A DNA stretch of 64,000 bases from Methylobacterium oryzihabitans (GTDB lineage Bacteria; Pseudomonadota; Alphaproteobacteria; Rhizobiales; Beijerinckiaceae): assembly GCF_004004555.2 (NCBI RefSeq), contig NZ_SACP01000007.1:156277-220276 (forward strand). The letters are read 5' to 3'. Below are positions 1 to 7,839 of this stretch, one piece after another. Both the position numbers and the translations under genes were made by a program. The notes beneath the pieces are model-generated. The model searched no databases. It saw nothing but the letters and a program-made list of their open reading frames with translations, and had not been told where the DNA came from. Within the stretch, counting starts at the first letter, position 1. The number at the start of each line of letters is the position of its first letter.

Positions 1-92
1 GCGAGCACAGCCCCGATTGCCGCGAGGCGGAGGAGAAGGGCATGCGGCGGGAGTCCGGGGGGTGCCCCGGTCAGGTCGTTCAGCAAAGACAT
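1..92 (-). CDS. Partial CDS, N-terminus of an unidentified, possibly membrane protein
   Basis: An ATG on the minus strand at 90-92 opens a frame that runs off the window edge with no stop. The visible 30 residues begin MSLLNDLTGA and then become rich in Leu and Ala, as in a first membrane segment or signal anchor. A weak purine stretch (gaggga) lies just upstream of the ATG. Too little is visible to name a family, and the frame could be fortuitous. Confidence 0.3.
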   Translation of the reverse strand, partial: MSLLNDLTGAPPGLPPHALLLRLAAIGAVL

Positions 93-436
93 CGGATCCC
101 TCAGGTGTTCGTCGCCGTGGTGCTGCGGATCGTGTTGGCGAGGGGATGCAGGACGGCCGGTCCGGCCGCCCCGACCAGGCTGTAGCCGATCCCTCCTCCG
201 CCTCCAGGTCGCAGGGAAGCGCCGGTGCTTGAGTCGCGAGCCAGCCGCGACCGTGCGTGAAGCGACGAGCGTATTCCGCCGTTGCCGGCAACGGAACAGG
301 TCGTCGTGCCAGTCCCGGTCGATCCCGGCCCGTATCGGGAGATCGACACACAATCAGTTTTAACCTTTTTTTACCAACGCACAGCGCGCGGCGCGAGTAT
401 CTTTGCTGTGGAAGAGCTTCGAGCCGGTGTAGCTTT

Positions 437-1270
437 ATGAGCCACGAGAGTAACGACGAGCGGGGCGGACAGCTTCGCCGTGAAGTCCTCCAGGTTGCAG
501 GGGCCGCTGCCGCGGCGGGCCTCCTGGGAGCAACCACAGTCTCCGCGCAGGCCACCCGGTCGGGCGGGCGTGACGAGGGTCCACTCGGCGCGCGTCTGCA
601 AGGCGTCCAGCATTTCGGCGTCACGGTTCAGAACATGGACCGGGCTTTCGCCTTCTACACCGAGGTGCTCGGCGGGACCGAGATCATGCGGGACGGCGAC
701 TTCAAGGGGGAGCCGGTTCATTTCACGCTGATGGCCGACCAGGAGATCGTTGCCCGCGAGCGCCGCGTCGATCCCCGCACCATCGGCGTCCCGGACCTGA
801 AGGGCGGCTCTCAGCGGCTCGATGTCCGCTTCGTCCAGTTCGAGAACGTCGTCATCGAACTTCTTCAGTATCGCGACGCCGCGCAGCCGATGGGCGGCGG
901 CGACAGTTGGGCCGAGCCGCGCGACCACATGAGCCCGGCCTACCCGCGCTCGATGCACATCTGCTTCTACGTCCGCGACGATGTGAACTTCGACAAGTTC
1001 ATCGCCGATCTGGAAGCCGAGTGCGCCCGCCGCGGCATGACGCAGGTCAGGGCGAACCGCACCGTGCCCGTGCATTCCGAGGAGGAGCGCCGTGCGGCGC
1101 CGATGAACACCAACACGATCAAGATCCAGGAGGGTCCGTCGAACGGCTGGTCGATCATCTACTGCAAGGGCCCCGAGGGCGAGCAGCTCGAATTCGTCCA
1201 GGTGCTCGGTCCCGTGAAGAAGACCTTTGCCGATGCGGCGTCGCGCCGTACGGCGGCGAGTCGGGGTTAG
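437..1270 (+). CDS. VOC (glyoxalase/dioxygenase-fold) family protein with Tat-type signal
   Basis: 277-residue protein chosen from the ATG at 437. The longer upstream frame has no family-like sequence, while this start gives a classic export signal. Residues 13-34 carry a twin arginine (LRREVLQVAG) followed by an Ala-rich hydrophobic stretch and an SAQA cleavage-like site, so export by the Tat pathway is predicted. The rest is a VOC fold: QHFGVTVQNMDRAFAFYTEV opens the first module and the C-terminal GPEGEQLEFVQ is the usual metal-ligand Glu strand. The family includes glyoxalases, dioxygenases and isomerases, so the substrate cannot be named. It lies just upstream of a molybdenum oxidoreductase operon that contains a second VOC gene, which suggests a shared small-molecule detoxification role (inference). 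Confidence 0.75.
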   Translation: MSHESNDERGGQLRREVLQVAGAAAAAGLLGATTVSAQATRSGGRDEGPLGARLQGVQHFGVTVQNMDRAFAFYTEVLGGTEIMRDGDFKGEPVHFTLMADQEIVARERRVDPRTIGVPDLKGGSQRLDVRFVQFENVVIELLQYRDAAQPMGGGDSWAEPRDHMSPAYPRSMHICFYVRDDVNFDKFIADLEAECARRGMTQVRANRTVPVHSEEERRAAPMNTNTIKIQEGPSNGWSIIYCKGPEGEQLEFVQVLGPVKKTFADAASRRTAASRG

Positions 1271-1677
1271 CGCATTTCCCCACGGAGCGGATGCCGGTCG
1301 CCGCAGGGAACGCGGTTCAATCAGAGCCTGTTTGACTCTCGATCTGAAGAACAAGCTCCCCCCTTTCCCGGACGACTGGAACGCAGTGGAAGGAGATCCG
1401 GGATCCAGCACAACAAGTCGCGAAGCGTCCATACTCAACGACGGTGCTGTCAGGCTGAGCCGCTTCGCAGCACATCTGACGTCTGGATCCCGGATCTCCT
1501 TCCGCTGTCGCTTCAGTCGTGTAGGCCCATTCGGGCCCGGAAAGGCGTGCTTCGCGCGATGAATACGATGGACCATCGCTCAAACAGGCTCTCACACACT
1601 TGGAGGATCGCCCGAGCGCAACGGGGTCGGGCGCTGCCCTCGTGGGCTGATTCGACGAAAGCCGATGAACGACGTCA
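1271..1677. other. Intergenic region holding a palindromic repeat
   Basis: No convincing gene. It contains an exact 20-bp inverted repeat (1389-1408 and 1483-1502) around a 74-base loop that itself has GC-rich short palindromes. It resembles dispersed palindromic elements of Methylobacterium-like genomes more than a simple terminator, because there is no T-run. Confidence 0.6.
1389..1502. repeat. Exact 20-bp inverted repeat element
   Basis: The left arm gaaggagatccgggatccag (1389-1408) is the exact reverse complement of 1483-1502. Pairing continues imperfectly outward. The element sits between the first VOC gene and the truncated monooxygenase fragment. Confidence 0.7.
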
Positions 1678-1887
1678 GTGCGGACACGGAACCTTGTCGA
1701 CTTTCTCCAGGAGGATCGGTTCTCGAACCGACATTTCATCGTCCACGAGGTCTTCGCCAGCGAAGCCGACTTCGAAGCGCACGATGCGCAACCCTACGTC
1801 CGGGCTTGGTTCGCCCGGCTTCCGGAACTCGCTCCCGGCGGTGTGCAGGCCGTGAAGATGCGCGTGCTCGGGGGCCCGAACCCCTGA
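1678..1887 (+). pseudogene. Truncated antibiotic-biosynthesis-monooxygenase (ABM/YgiN-like) fragment
   Basis: Only 69 codons from a GTG. The sequence (DRFSNRHFIVHEVFASEADF, then HDAQPYVRAW and a KMRVLG end) matches the second half of the small ferredoxin-like ABM domain, normally about 95-110 residues. The first beta strand and helix are missing, and no frame upstream supplies them. The palindromic repeat ends about 175 bp upstream, so the gene probably lost its 5' part there. It could still be translated as a short protein, but function is doubtful. Confidence 0.5.
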
Positions 1888-1970
1888 AAAGGGCCGAGCC
1901 CGACCCCGGCGATTCAATCGTGTCGCTCGATCGTGGCGCCTACTCGGATCGACGAAGAAGGGACAACCTG

Positions 1971-2585
1971 ATGAGCGTTCCCCCCTCACCCGGGATCGAC
2001 CGACCCGAGGTCGTGACGGCCGCGGCGGCGGCAGGGCTGCCGTCCATGGCCAGGGCACAGGCGGCGGGCACCATGGGTTCGGTCGTGGTCGCCCTCACGG
2101 TCAACGACGAGCGTCGGCGCCTCGACCTCGACAGCCGCGTGACGCTGCTCGACGCCCTGCGCGAGCACCTTCACCTCACGGGCACCAAGAAGGGGTGCGA
2201 CCACGGCCATTGCGGCGCCTGCACGGTGCTGGTGAACGGGGTCCGCATCAACGCCTGCCTCAGCCTCGCGGCCATGCACGATGGGGACGTCGTGACGACG
2301 ATCGAGGGGTTGGGCCGGCCGGACCGGCTGCATCCCGTGCAGGCGGCGTTCATCGCACACGACGCCTTCCAGTGCGGCTACTGCACGCCGGGCCAGATCT
2401 GCTCGGCGGTGGCCGTTCTCGCCGAGGTCGAGGCGGGCGTGCCGAGCCACGCCACCGGCGATCTCACGGCACCGGTGACGCTCGACACCAGCGAGCTGCG
2501 CGAGCGCATGAGCGCCAACATCTGCCGCTGCGGCGCCTATTCCAACATCGCCGAGGCCGTGGCCGACGTGGCGGGGAGGAGCTGA
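1971..2585 (+). CDS. paoA: Aldehyde oxidoreductase, [2Fe-2S] subunit (PaoA/YagT type)
   Basis: 204-residue iron-sulfur subunit of a xanthine-oxidase-family molybdoenzyme. The plant-type [2Fe-2S] motif ([18 protein letters not shown], then NACL) and the second cluster motif ([10 protein letters not shown], later NICRCGAY) are complete. It passes electrons from the molybdenum subunit to the FAD subunit. The ATG at 1971 follows a gaagaaggg purine run and gives the family's normal length plus an N-terminal extension. E. coli PaoA has a Tat signal in this extension. Here the equivalent [15 protein letters not shown] keeps an Ala-rich stretch but lacks the twin arginine. Its TGA overlaps the ATG of the FAD subunit, so the genes are translationally coupled. 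Confidence 0.9.
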   Translation: MSVPPSPGIDRPEVVTAAAAAGLPSMARAQAAGTMGSVVVALTVNDERRRLDLDSRVTLLDALREHLHLTGTKKGCDHGHCGACTVLVNGVRINACLSLAAMHDGDVVTTIEGLGRPDRLHPVQAAFIAHDAFQCGYCTPGQICSAVAVLAEVEAGVPSHATGDLTAPVTLDTSELRERMSANICRCGAYSNIAEAVADVAGRS

Positions 2586-3535
2586 TGCGGCCCTTCACCT
2601 ACGAGCGCGCCGCAAGCGCCGAAGCGGCCGTGGCGGCCGTCGCCTCCCGCCCGGGCGCCCGGTTCATCGCGGGCGGCACGAACCTGCTCGACCTGATGAA
2701 GTTCCAGATCGAGACGCCGGCCCACCTCGTCGACATCCGGCACCTGCCCCTGCGGGGCATCGAGGATCTGCCGGACGGCGGCCTGCGCATCGGTGCGCTC
2801 GCCACCAACACCGAGGTCGCCGCCCACCCGCGGGTGAAGCGCGAGTACGGCGTCCTCGCGCGGGCGATCGTGGCCGGCGCCACCGGGCAGCTGCGCAACA
2901 AGGCGACGACCGCCGGCAATCTCCTGCAGCGCAACCGATGCCCGTACTTCTACGAGACGAGCTTGCCGTGCAACAAGCGCCAGCCGGGCTCGGGCTGCTC
3001 GGCCCTCGGGGGCGTCACCCGCTCGCTCGCCGTCGTGGGCACGAGCCCCCATTGCATCGCCCAGAATCCGGGCGACATGGCCGTGGCGCTGCGGGTCCTC
3101 GACGCCACGGTCGAGACCGTCCGCCCTGATGGGTCGCAGCGGCGGATCGCGATCGGCGACTTCCACCTTCTGCCCGGCGACCGGCCGGAGATCGAGCACC
3201 CGCTCGCCCCGGGCGAGCTCGTCACGGCCGTCACGCTCCCGCGGCCGCCGGGCGGGACGCACCGCTACCACAAGGTCCGCGATCGGGCGTCCTACGCGTT
3301 CGCGATCGTGTCGGTCGCGGTCGTCCTGCAGGAGGACGGGACCGGGCGGGTCGCGTTCGGGGGCGTCGCGCCGCGACCCTGGCGGGTCGAGGACGCGGAG
3401 GCGCTCCTGCCGAGCGGACCGGCCGCCGTCGTGGCGGCGGCCTTCCAGGGCGCAACGCCGACGGCCGGGAACGCCTTCAAGATCCCGCTCGCCGAGCGCG
3501 CGCTCGCGCTGGTGCTGAGCGAAGGGAGGGCGTGA
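2585..3535 (+). CDS. paoB: Aldehyde oxidoreductase, FAD-binding subunit (PaoB type)
   Basis: 316-residue FAD subunit of the CO-dehydrogenase/xanthine-dehydrogenase medium-subunit family. The flavin-binding [14 protein letters not shown] and [10 protein letters not shown] motifs are present. A Cys-rich insertion ([21 protein letters not shown]) corresponds to the extra [4Fe-4S] cluster loop known from E. coli PaoB. The start overlaps the stop of the upstream gene (TGATG). Its role is to hand electrons from the iron-sulfur subunit to the final acceptor. Confidence 0.9.
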   Translation: MRPFTYERAASAEAAVAAVASRPGARFIAGGTNLLDLMKFQIETPAHLVDIRHLPLRGIEDLPDGGLRIGALATNTEVAAHPRVKREYGVLARAIVAGATGQLRNKATTAGNLLQRNRCPYFYETSLPCNKRQPGSGCSALGGVTRSLAVVGTSPHCIAQNPGDMAVALRVLDATVETVRPDGSQRRIAIGDFHLLPGDRPEIEHPLAPGELVTAVTLPRPPGGTHRYHKVRDRASYAFAIVSVAVVLQEDGTGRVAFGGVAPRPWRVEDAEALLPSGPAAVVAAAFQGATPTAGNAFKIPLAERALALVLSEGRA

Positions 3536-3536
3536 C

Positions 3537-5750
3537 ATGCACTTCGATACGTCTGCCGGGCGGAACCCCATCGACGCTCAGACGATCGTCGGTCGGCCCC
3601 ACCGGCGCATCGATGGCGCCCTGAAGGTCACCGGGACGGCACCTTACGCCTACGAGCGGCACGATGCGGTGGCCGATCCCACCTATGGATGGATCGTCGG
3701 CGCCTCGATCGCCCGCGGACGGGTGACGCGGATCGACGCCGCGGCCGCGCGCGCGGCTCCGGGCGTCCTCGCGGTCCTGACGACGCTGGAGTACGACGCC
3801 GCTCCGCCGGGGTTCCGGACCACGCTCACCCTCTTCGGCGGCGCCGAGGTGCGCCACTACCACCAGGCCGTCGCGCTCGTCGTGGCTGGGACCTTCGAGG
3901 AGGCCCGCGCGGCGGCCCATCTCCTGCGCATCGACTACGACTCAGAGCCGGCGCGCTGCGATCTGGCGGCGGAGGCCCCCAAGTCCGAGCCGATCGCCGA
4001 CCGCGACGGACCGGACTACCCCGTGGTCGACCGGATCGGCGATGTCGAGGCGGCGCTCGCCGCCGCGCCCGTGACCCTGGACGAGAGCTACGGCACCCCC
4101 GACCAGACCCACGCGATGATGGAGCCGCACGCCACCACCGCGGCGTGGCGCGACGGCAAGCTGACGATCTGGACATCGGCGCAGGTCGTGTCCTGGCACC
4201 GCAACAGCCTCGCGCAGGCGCTCGGCCTCGCCAAGGAGGATCTCCGCCTGGAGGCGCCGTTCATCGGCGGGGGGTTCGGATCGAAGCTCATCATGCGCAG
4301 CGACGCGCTTCTCGCCGCCCTCGGCGCCAAGGCCGTCGGACGCCCGTGCAAGGTCGCCTTGCAGCGCCCGCTGATCGCCAACAACGGCACGCGCCGCGCC
4401 GGCACGATTCAACGGATCCGCCTCGGCGCAGACCGTGACGGACGGCTGACCGCGATCGCTCATCACAGCGTCAACGGAAATCTGCCCGGGGCCTTCGCCG
4501 AGGCGGCGGTCGCGCCGACGCGGCTCATCTACGCGGCCCCGAACCGCGACCTGTCCATGAGACTCGCCACCCTCGACCTCGCCGAAGGGAACGACATGCG
4601 GGCGCCCGGGGAGGCCCCCGGCCTGATGGCGCTCGAAATCGCGATGGACGAGATGGCCGAGAGGCTAGGCATCGATCCCGTCGCGTTCCGGATCCGGAAC
4701 GACACGCAGGTCGATCCGCGCCGGCCGCAACGGCGGTTCTCGGAGCGCCACCTGATCGAGTGTCTCGAGCTCGGCGCGGACCGCTTCGGCTGGGCACGCC
4801 GCAACCCGGTGCCCGGCTCCGTGAGTGACGGTCGCTGGCTCGTCGGCATGGGCGTGGCGGCGGGCTTTCGCCAGAACCTGCTGATGCCGTCCGGTGCCCG
4901 GGTCCGGCTCGAGCAGGATGGCCGGCTCTCGGTCGAGACCGACATGACCGATATCGGGACCGGCAGCTACACCATCCTCGCCCAGACGGCTGCCGAGATG
5001 ATGGGCGTTCCGATCGAGGCCGTGACGGTGCGGCTCGGCGACTCGGACTATCCCGAAGCCGCGGGATCCGGCGGGCAGTTCGGCGCGAACAATGCGACGT
5101 CCGGGCTCTATGCCGCCTGCACGACGCTGCGGGCGACCGTCGCGGCGCGGCTCGGCTTCGACGTCGAGGATGTCGTGTTCGCGGACGGGATGGTCACGGC
5201 GGGACGCCGGAGCGCGCCTCTCCTCGACGCCGCGAAGGACGGGCCGCTGACAGCAGAAGACCGGATCACCTATGGCGACCTCGACAAGGAGTTCGTCCAG
5301 GCCACCTTCGGGGCGCAGTTCGCCGAAGTCGCCGTGGACCGGTTCACCGGGGAGATGCGCGTCCGCCGCATGCTGGCGGTCATCGATGCGGGCCGGGTGC
5401 TCAATCCGCTCACGGCGCGAAGCCAGGTGATCGGCGCCATGACGATGGGGGTCGGGTCGGCGCTCATGGAGGCGCTCGTCGTCGACACGCGCCACGGCTT
5501 CTTCATCAACCACGACCTCGGCGGCTACGAGGTGCCGGTCCACGCCGACATCCCGCACCTCGACGTCGTCTTCCTCGATCACCCCGATCCGGTCTCGTCC
5601 CCGATGAAGGCCAAGGGCATCGGCGAGATCGGCTTGTGCGGGGCGGCCGCCGCGGTGGCGAACGCCGTCCACAACGCCACCGGCATCCGCGTGCGCGACT
5701 ATCCCATCACGCTCGACAAGCTGCTCGACCGGCTGCCGCGCGTGGCCTGA
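3537..5750 (+). CDS. paoC: Aldehyde oxidoreductase, molybdenum-cofactor-binding subunit (PaoC type)
   Basis: 737-residue catalytic subunit, full length for the PaoC/YagR family. The molybdopterin-binding loop GGGFGSK lies near residue 244. The base catalyst expected in this family is Glu697 in KGIGEIGLCGAAAA. A gggagg ribosome site precedes the ATG, one base after paoB. In E. coli the PaoABC enzyme oxidises a broad range of aldehydes in the periplasm. The substrate here is unknown. The flanking VOC and old-yellow-enzyme genes suggest oxidation of reactive carbonyl compounds (inference). The maturation partner PaoD is not in this window. Confidence 0.9.
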   Translation: MHFDTSAGRNPIDAQTIVGRPHRRIDGALKVTGTAPYAYERHDAVADPTYGWIVGASIARGRVTRIDAAAARAAPGVLAVLTTLEYDAAPPGFRTTLTLFGGAEVRHYHQAVALVVAGTFEEARAAAHLLRIDYDSEPARCDLAAEAPKSEPIADRDGPDYPVVDRIGDVEAALAAAPVTLDESYGTPDQTHAMMEPHATTAAWRDGKLTIWTSAQVVSWHRNSLAQALGLAKEDLRLEAPFIGGGFGSKLIMRSDALLAALGAKAVGRPCKVALQRPLIANNGTRRAGTIQRIRLGADRDGRLTAIAHHSVNGNLPGAFAEAAVAPTRLIYAAPNRDLSMRLATLDLAEGNDMRAPGEAPGLMALEIAMDEMAERLGIDPVAFRIRNDTQVDPRRPQRRFSERHLIECLELGADRFGWARRNPVPGSVSDGRWLVGMGVAAGFRQNLLMPSGARVRLEQDGRLSVETDMTDIGTGSYTILAQTAAEMMGVPIEAVTVRLGDSDYPEAAGSGGQFGANNATSGLYAACTTLRATVAARLGFDVEDVVFADGMVTAGRRSAPLLDAAKDGPLTAEDRITYGDLDKEFVQATFGAQFAEVAVDRFTGEMRVRRMLAVIDAGRVLNPLTARSQVIGAMTMGVGSALMEALVVDTRHGFFINHDLGGYEVPVHADIPHLDVVFLDHPDPVSSPMKAKGIGEIGLCGAAAAVANAVHNATGIRVRDYPITLDKLLDRLPRVA

Positions 5751-5786
5751 CGCCTCATTCCCTGGCGATTCTCCTTGGAGGGAGCG

Positions 5787-6302
5787 ATGTCCTACCATCC
5801 CGTTCCGGTGACTCATGTCGGCCTGACCGTCACCGACATCAAGGCAGCGACCGAGTGGTACACCAAAGCCTTCGGCTGCCGTCACATCATCGGTCCCCTC
5901 CACATCCGGCACGACGGCTCGCATATCGGCGAGGTGTTCAAGGGGATCTTCGGTGACCGCTTCGAGGAGGGATACGTATCCCATCTCGCCACCGCGAACG
6001 GCGTCGGGATCGAACTCTTCGAGTTCGTCACGCCGAAATCGGAAGCCGTCGAGGACAACTTCCGCTACTGGAAGACCGGCGTGTTCCACTTCTGCCTGGT
6101 CGACCCGGACGTCGACGGCCTCGCGCGTCGGATCGCCGAGATGGGTGGCAGGCAGCGCTCGAAGGTCTGGACGCTGTTCGAGGGCGAGCCGTTCAAGGCC
6201 GTCTACTGCGAGGATCCCTGGGGCAACCTGATCGAGATCTACTCCCACTCGACGGAACTGATGTATGCCAACCGGAGCGACACGGCCGCCCGGGCGGAGT
6301 GA
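5787..6302 (+). CDS. VOC family protein (glyoxalase/bleomycin-resistance fold)
   Basis: 171-residue protein. ATG 5787 is preceded by ggaggga at good spacing and 36 bases after paoC, so it is probably the last gene of that operon. Two VOC half-domains are visible: VTHVGLTVTDIKAATEWYTK at the N-terminus and TGVFHFCLVDPDVDGLARRI in the second half, ending with the metal-ligand strand EDPWGNLIEIYSH. The His and Glu ligand positions look intact, so it may be a metal-dependent lyase, isomerase or dioxygenase. Substrate unknown. A dispersed two-hairpin repeat begins inside its stop codon. Confidence 0.8.
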   Translation: MSYHPVPVTHVGLTVTDIKAATEWYTKAFGCRHIIGPLHIRHDGSHIGEVFKGIFGDRFEEGYVSHLATANGVGIELFEFVTPKSEAVEDNFRYWKTGVFHFCLVDPDVDGLARRIAEMGGRQRSKVWTLFEGEPFKAVYCEDPWGNLIEIYSHSTELMYANRSDTAARAE

Positions 6303-6449
6303 TACGATTTCCGAACGATCCGTCCCGGAAACCGTATCGCGAGCCCGCGCGGTGGAGCCTTCGGCTCCACACCCCCGAGCGAAGCCCGAATCCGCATCGC
6401 GACAACGACTGCGACGCAGTCGCCGAGCGATCAAGGGGGTTTCGTATGA
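6301..6449 (+). repeat. Dispersed two-hairpin repeat, copy A (longest)
   Basis: Hairpin 1 is 6301-6338, followed by a linker containing gcccgcgcgg and gagcgaagcc, then hairpin 2 ending in cgtatga. This copy carries two extra internal hairpins (ggtggagcc/ggctccac and cgactgcg/cgcagtcg). It starts on the stop codon of the VOC gene. Confidence 0.75.
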
Positions 6450-6539
6450 GTCGTTCACCGGCTTTGCGGTCCCTTGCGGATGAAACCGGGCGGTGGTCGT
6501 CTGGATCCGTTGCTCCGGTCGAAGGCGGCTTTCGCTTGG

Positions 6540-6579
6540 GCGCGCCTTCCCTCTCCCACTCGGGAGAGGGAAGGCGCGC
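6540..6579. repeat. Perfect 18-bp stem palindrome
   Basis: gcgcgccttccctctccc (6540-6557) pairs exactly with 6562-6579 around a 4-base loop. No T-run follows. It probably is a repetitive palindrome rather than a simple terminator. The remaining bases of the 6303-6715 gap contain the copy A repeat and nothing coding. Confidence 0.7.
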
Positions 6580-6715
6580 TCCAAAAATCCAATTCTGAAA
6601 TCAGGTACTTGGAGCCATTTCCCATTCAGGCGAGGCTTGCGGGCGCAGCGATCGGATCGCCGCCGCCGGTCAGCGCGCTCGTCTGCAACCCGTGAGACAA
6701 GGAGAGATTCCGCGC

Positions 6716-7828
6716 ATGCCGACGACCGCAGATCGTGAACTGTTTTCTCCGATGACGATCGGAGCCATCGACGTCGCCAACCGCGTTGCGATGGCACCGC
6801 TGACGCGCTCGCGTGCCGACATGCAGGGCGTCCATTCGCATCTCGCCGTCGAGTACTATCGGCAGCGTGCCTCAGCCGGCCTCATCATCACCGAGGCGAC
6901 CAACATCTCCCGGCAAGGCCGGGGTTATGCCTTCACGCCGGGCCTCTACACGGAGGCGCAGGCCGAGGCCTGGAGGCCCGTGACCTCGGCCGTGCACGAG
7001 GCCGGCGGGCGGATCGTCTGCCAGCTCTGGCATGTCGGGCGCATGTCGCATGTCAGCCTTCAGGAGAACGGCGAGGCGCCCGTTTCGGCCTCGGCCATCC
7101 AGGCGGGCGAACTGGTCTTCCTCGAGAGTCGCACGCAGGCACCCCCCTCCATGCCGCGCGCGCTCCGGACCGACGAGATCCCGGGTCTGATCGACGACTA
7201 CCGGCGCGCCGCGTCCCTGGCGAAGCAGGCGGGCTTCGACGGGGTCGAGGTGCATTCGGCGAACTGCTACCTGCTCGACCAGTTCATCCGCGACAGCACG
7301 AACCGGAGGACGGACCGCTACGGTGGCTCGATCGAGAACCGCACGCGGCTTCCCATCGAGGTCGTCTCGGCGGTGGCGGAGGTCTGGGGTGCCGACCGCG
7401 TCGGCCTGCGGCTCTCGCCGATGACGCGGGCCGTCGGCGACACCCCGCTCGACAGCGACCCGCAGGCGACCTACGGCCATCTCGCCCGGAGACTGGGAGA
7501 GCTCGGACTGGCCTATCTGCACTGCGTCGAGGGGCAGACGCGCGGGCCGAACGGATCGTCCGCCTTCGACTACAAGGCGCTGCACGCCGCGTTCGGCGGG
7601 GCCTACATCGCCAATAACGGCTATGACCGGCAGCACGCGATCGAGGCGGTCGCGTCCGGCTACGCGGACATGATCGCCTTCGGCCGCCCCTTTATCGGCA
7701 ATCCCGACCTGGTCGAACGGCTGCGCCGCGAGGCCCCTCTGGCGGAGGCCGACCCGGCGACGTTCTACGGGGGCGGTGCCGAGGGTTATACCGACTATCC
7801 GACCTTGGATCATGCGGCCGTCGCTTGA
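6716..7828 (+). CDS. Alkene reductase, old yellow enzyme family (NemA-like)
   Basis: 370-residue FMN-dependent TIM-barrel reductase. ATG 6716 has an aaggaga site 10 bases upstream. Family features are FSPMTIGAIDVANRVAMAPLTRSRA at the start, WHVGRMSH in the middle, HSANCYLLDQFI with the substrate-binding His/Asn pair, DRYGGSIENR, and the FMN-phosphate region IAFGRPFIGNPDL near the C-terminus. Such enzymes reduce activated C=C bonds, nitro groups or N-ethylmaleimide with NADPH. The gene converges with the large regulator downstream, only 11 bases apart. Its neighbours fit a role against electrophiles. Confidence 0.9.
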   Translation: MPTTADRELFSPMTIGAIDVANRVAMAPLTRSRADMQGVHSHLAVEYYRQRASAGLIITEATNISRQGRGYAFTPGLYTEAQAEAWRPVTSAVHEAGGRIVCQLWHVGRMSHVSLQENGEAPVSASAIQAGELVFLESRTQAPPSMPRALRTDEIPGLIDDYRRAASLAKQAGFDGVEVHSANCYLLDQFIRDSTNRRTDRYGGSIENRTRLPIEVVSAVAEVWGADRVGLRLSPMTRAVGDTPLDSDPQATYGHLARRLGELGLAYLHCVEGQTRGPNGSSAFDYKALHAAFGGAYIANNGYDRQHAIEAVASGYADMIAFGRPFIGNPDLVERLRREAPLAEADPATFYGGGAEGYTDYPTLDHAAVA

Positions 7829-7839
7829 TCGAGAAGGCG

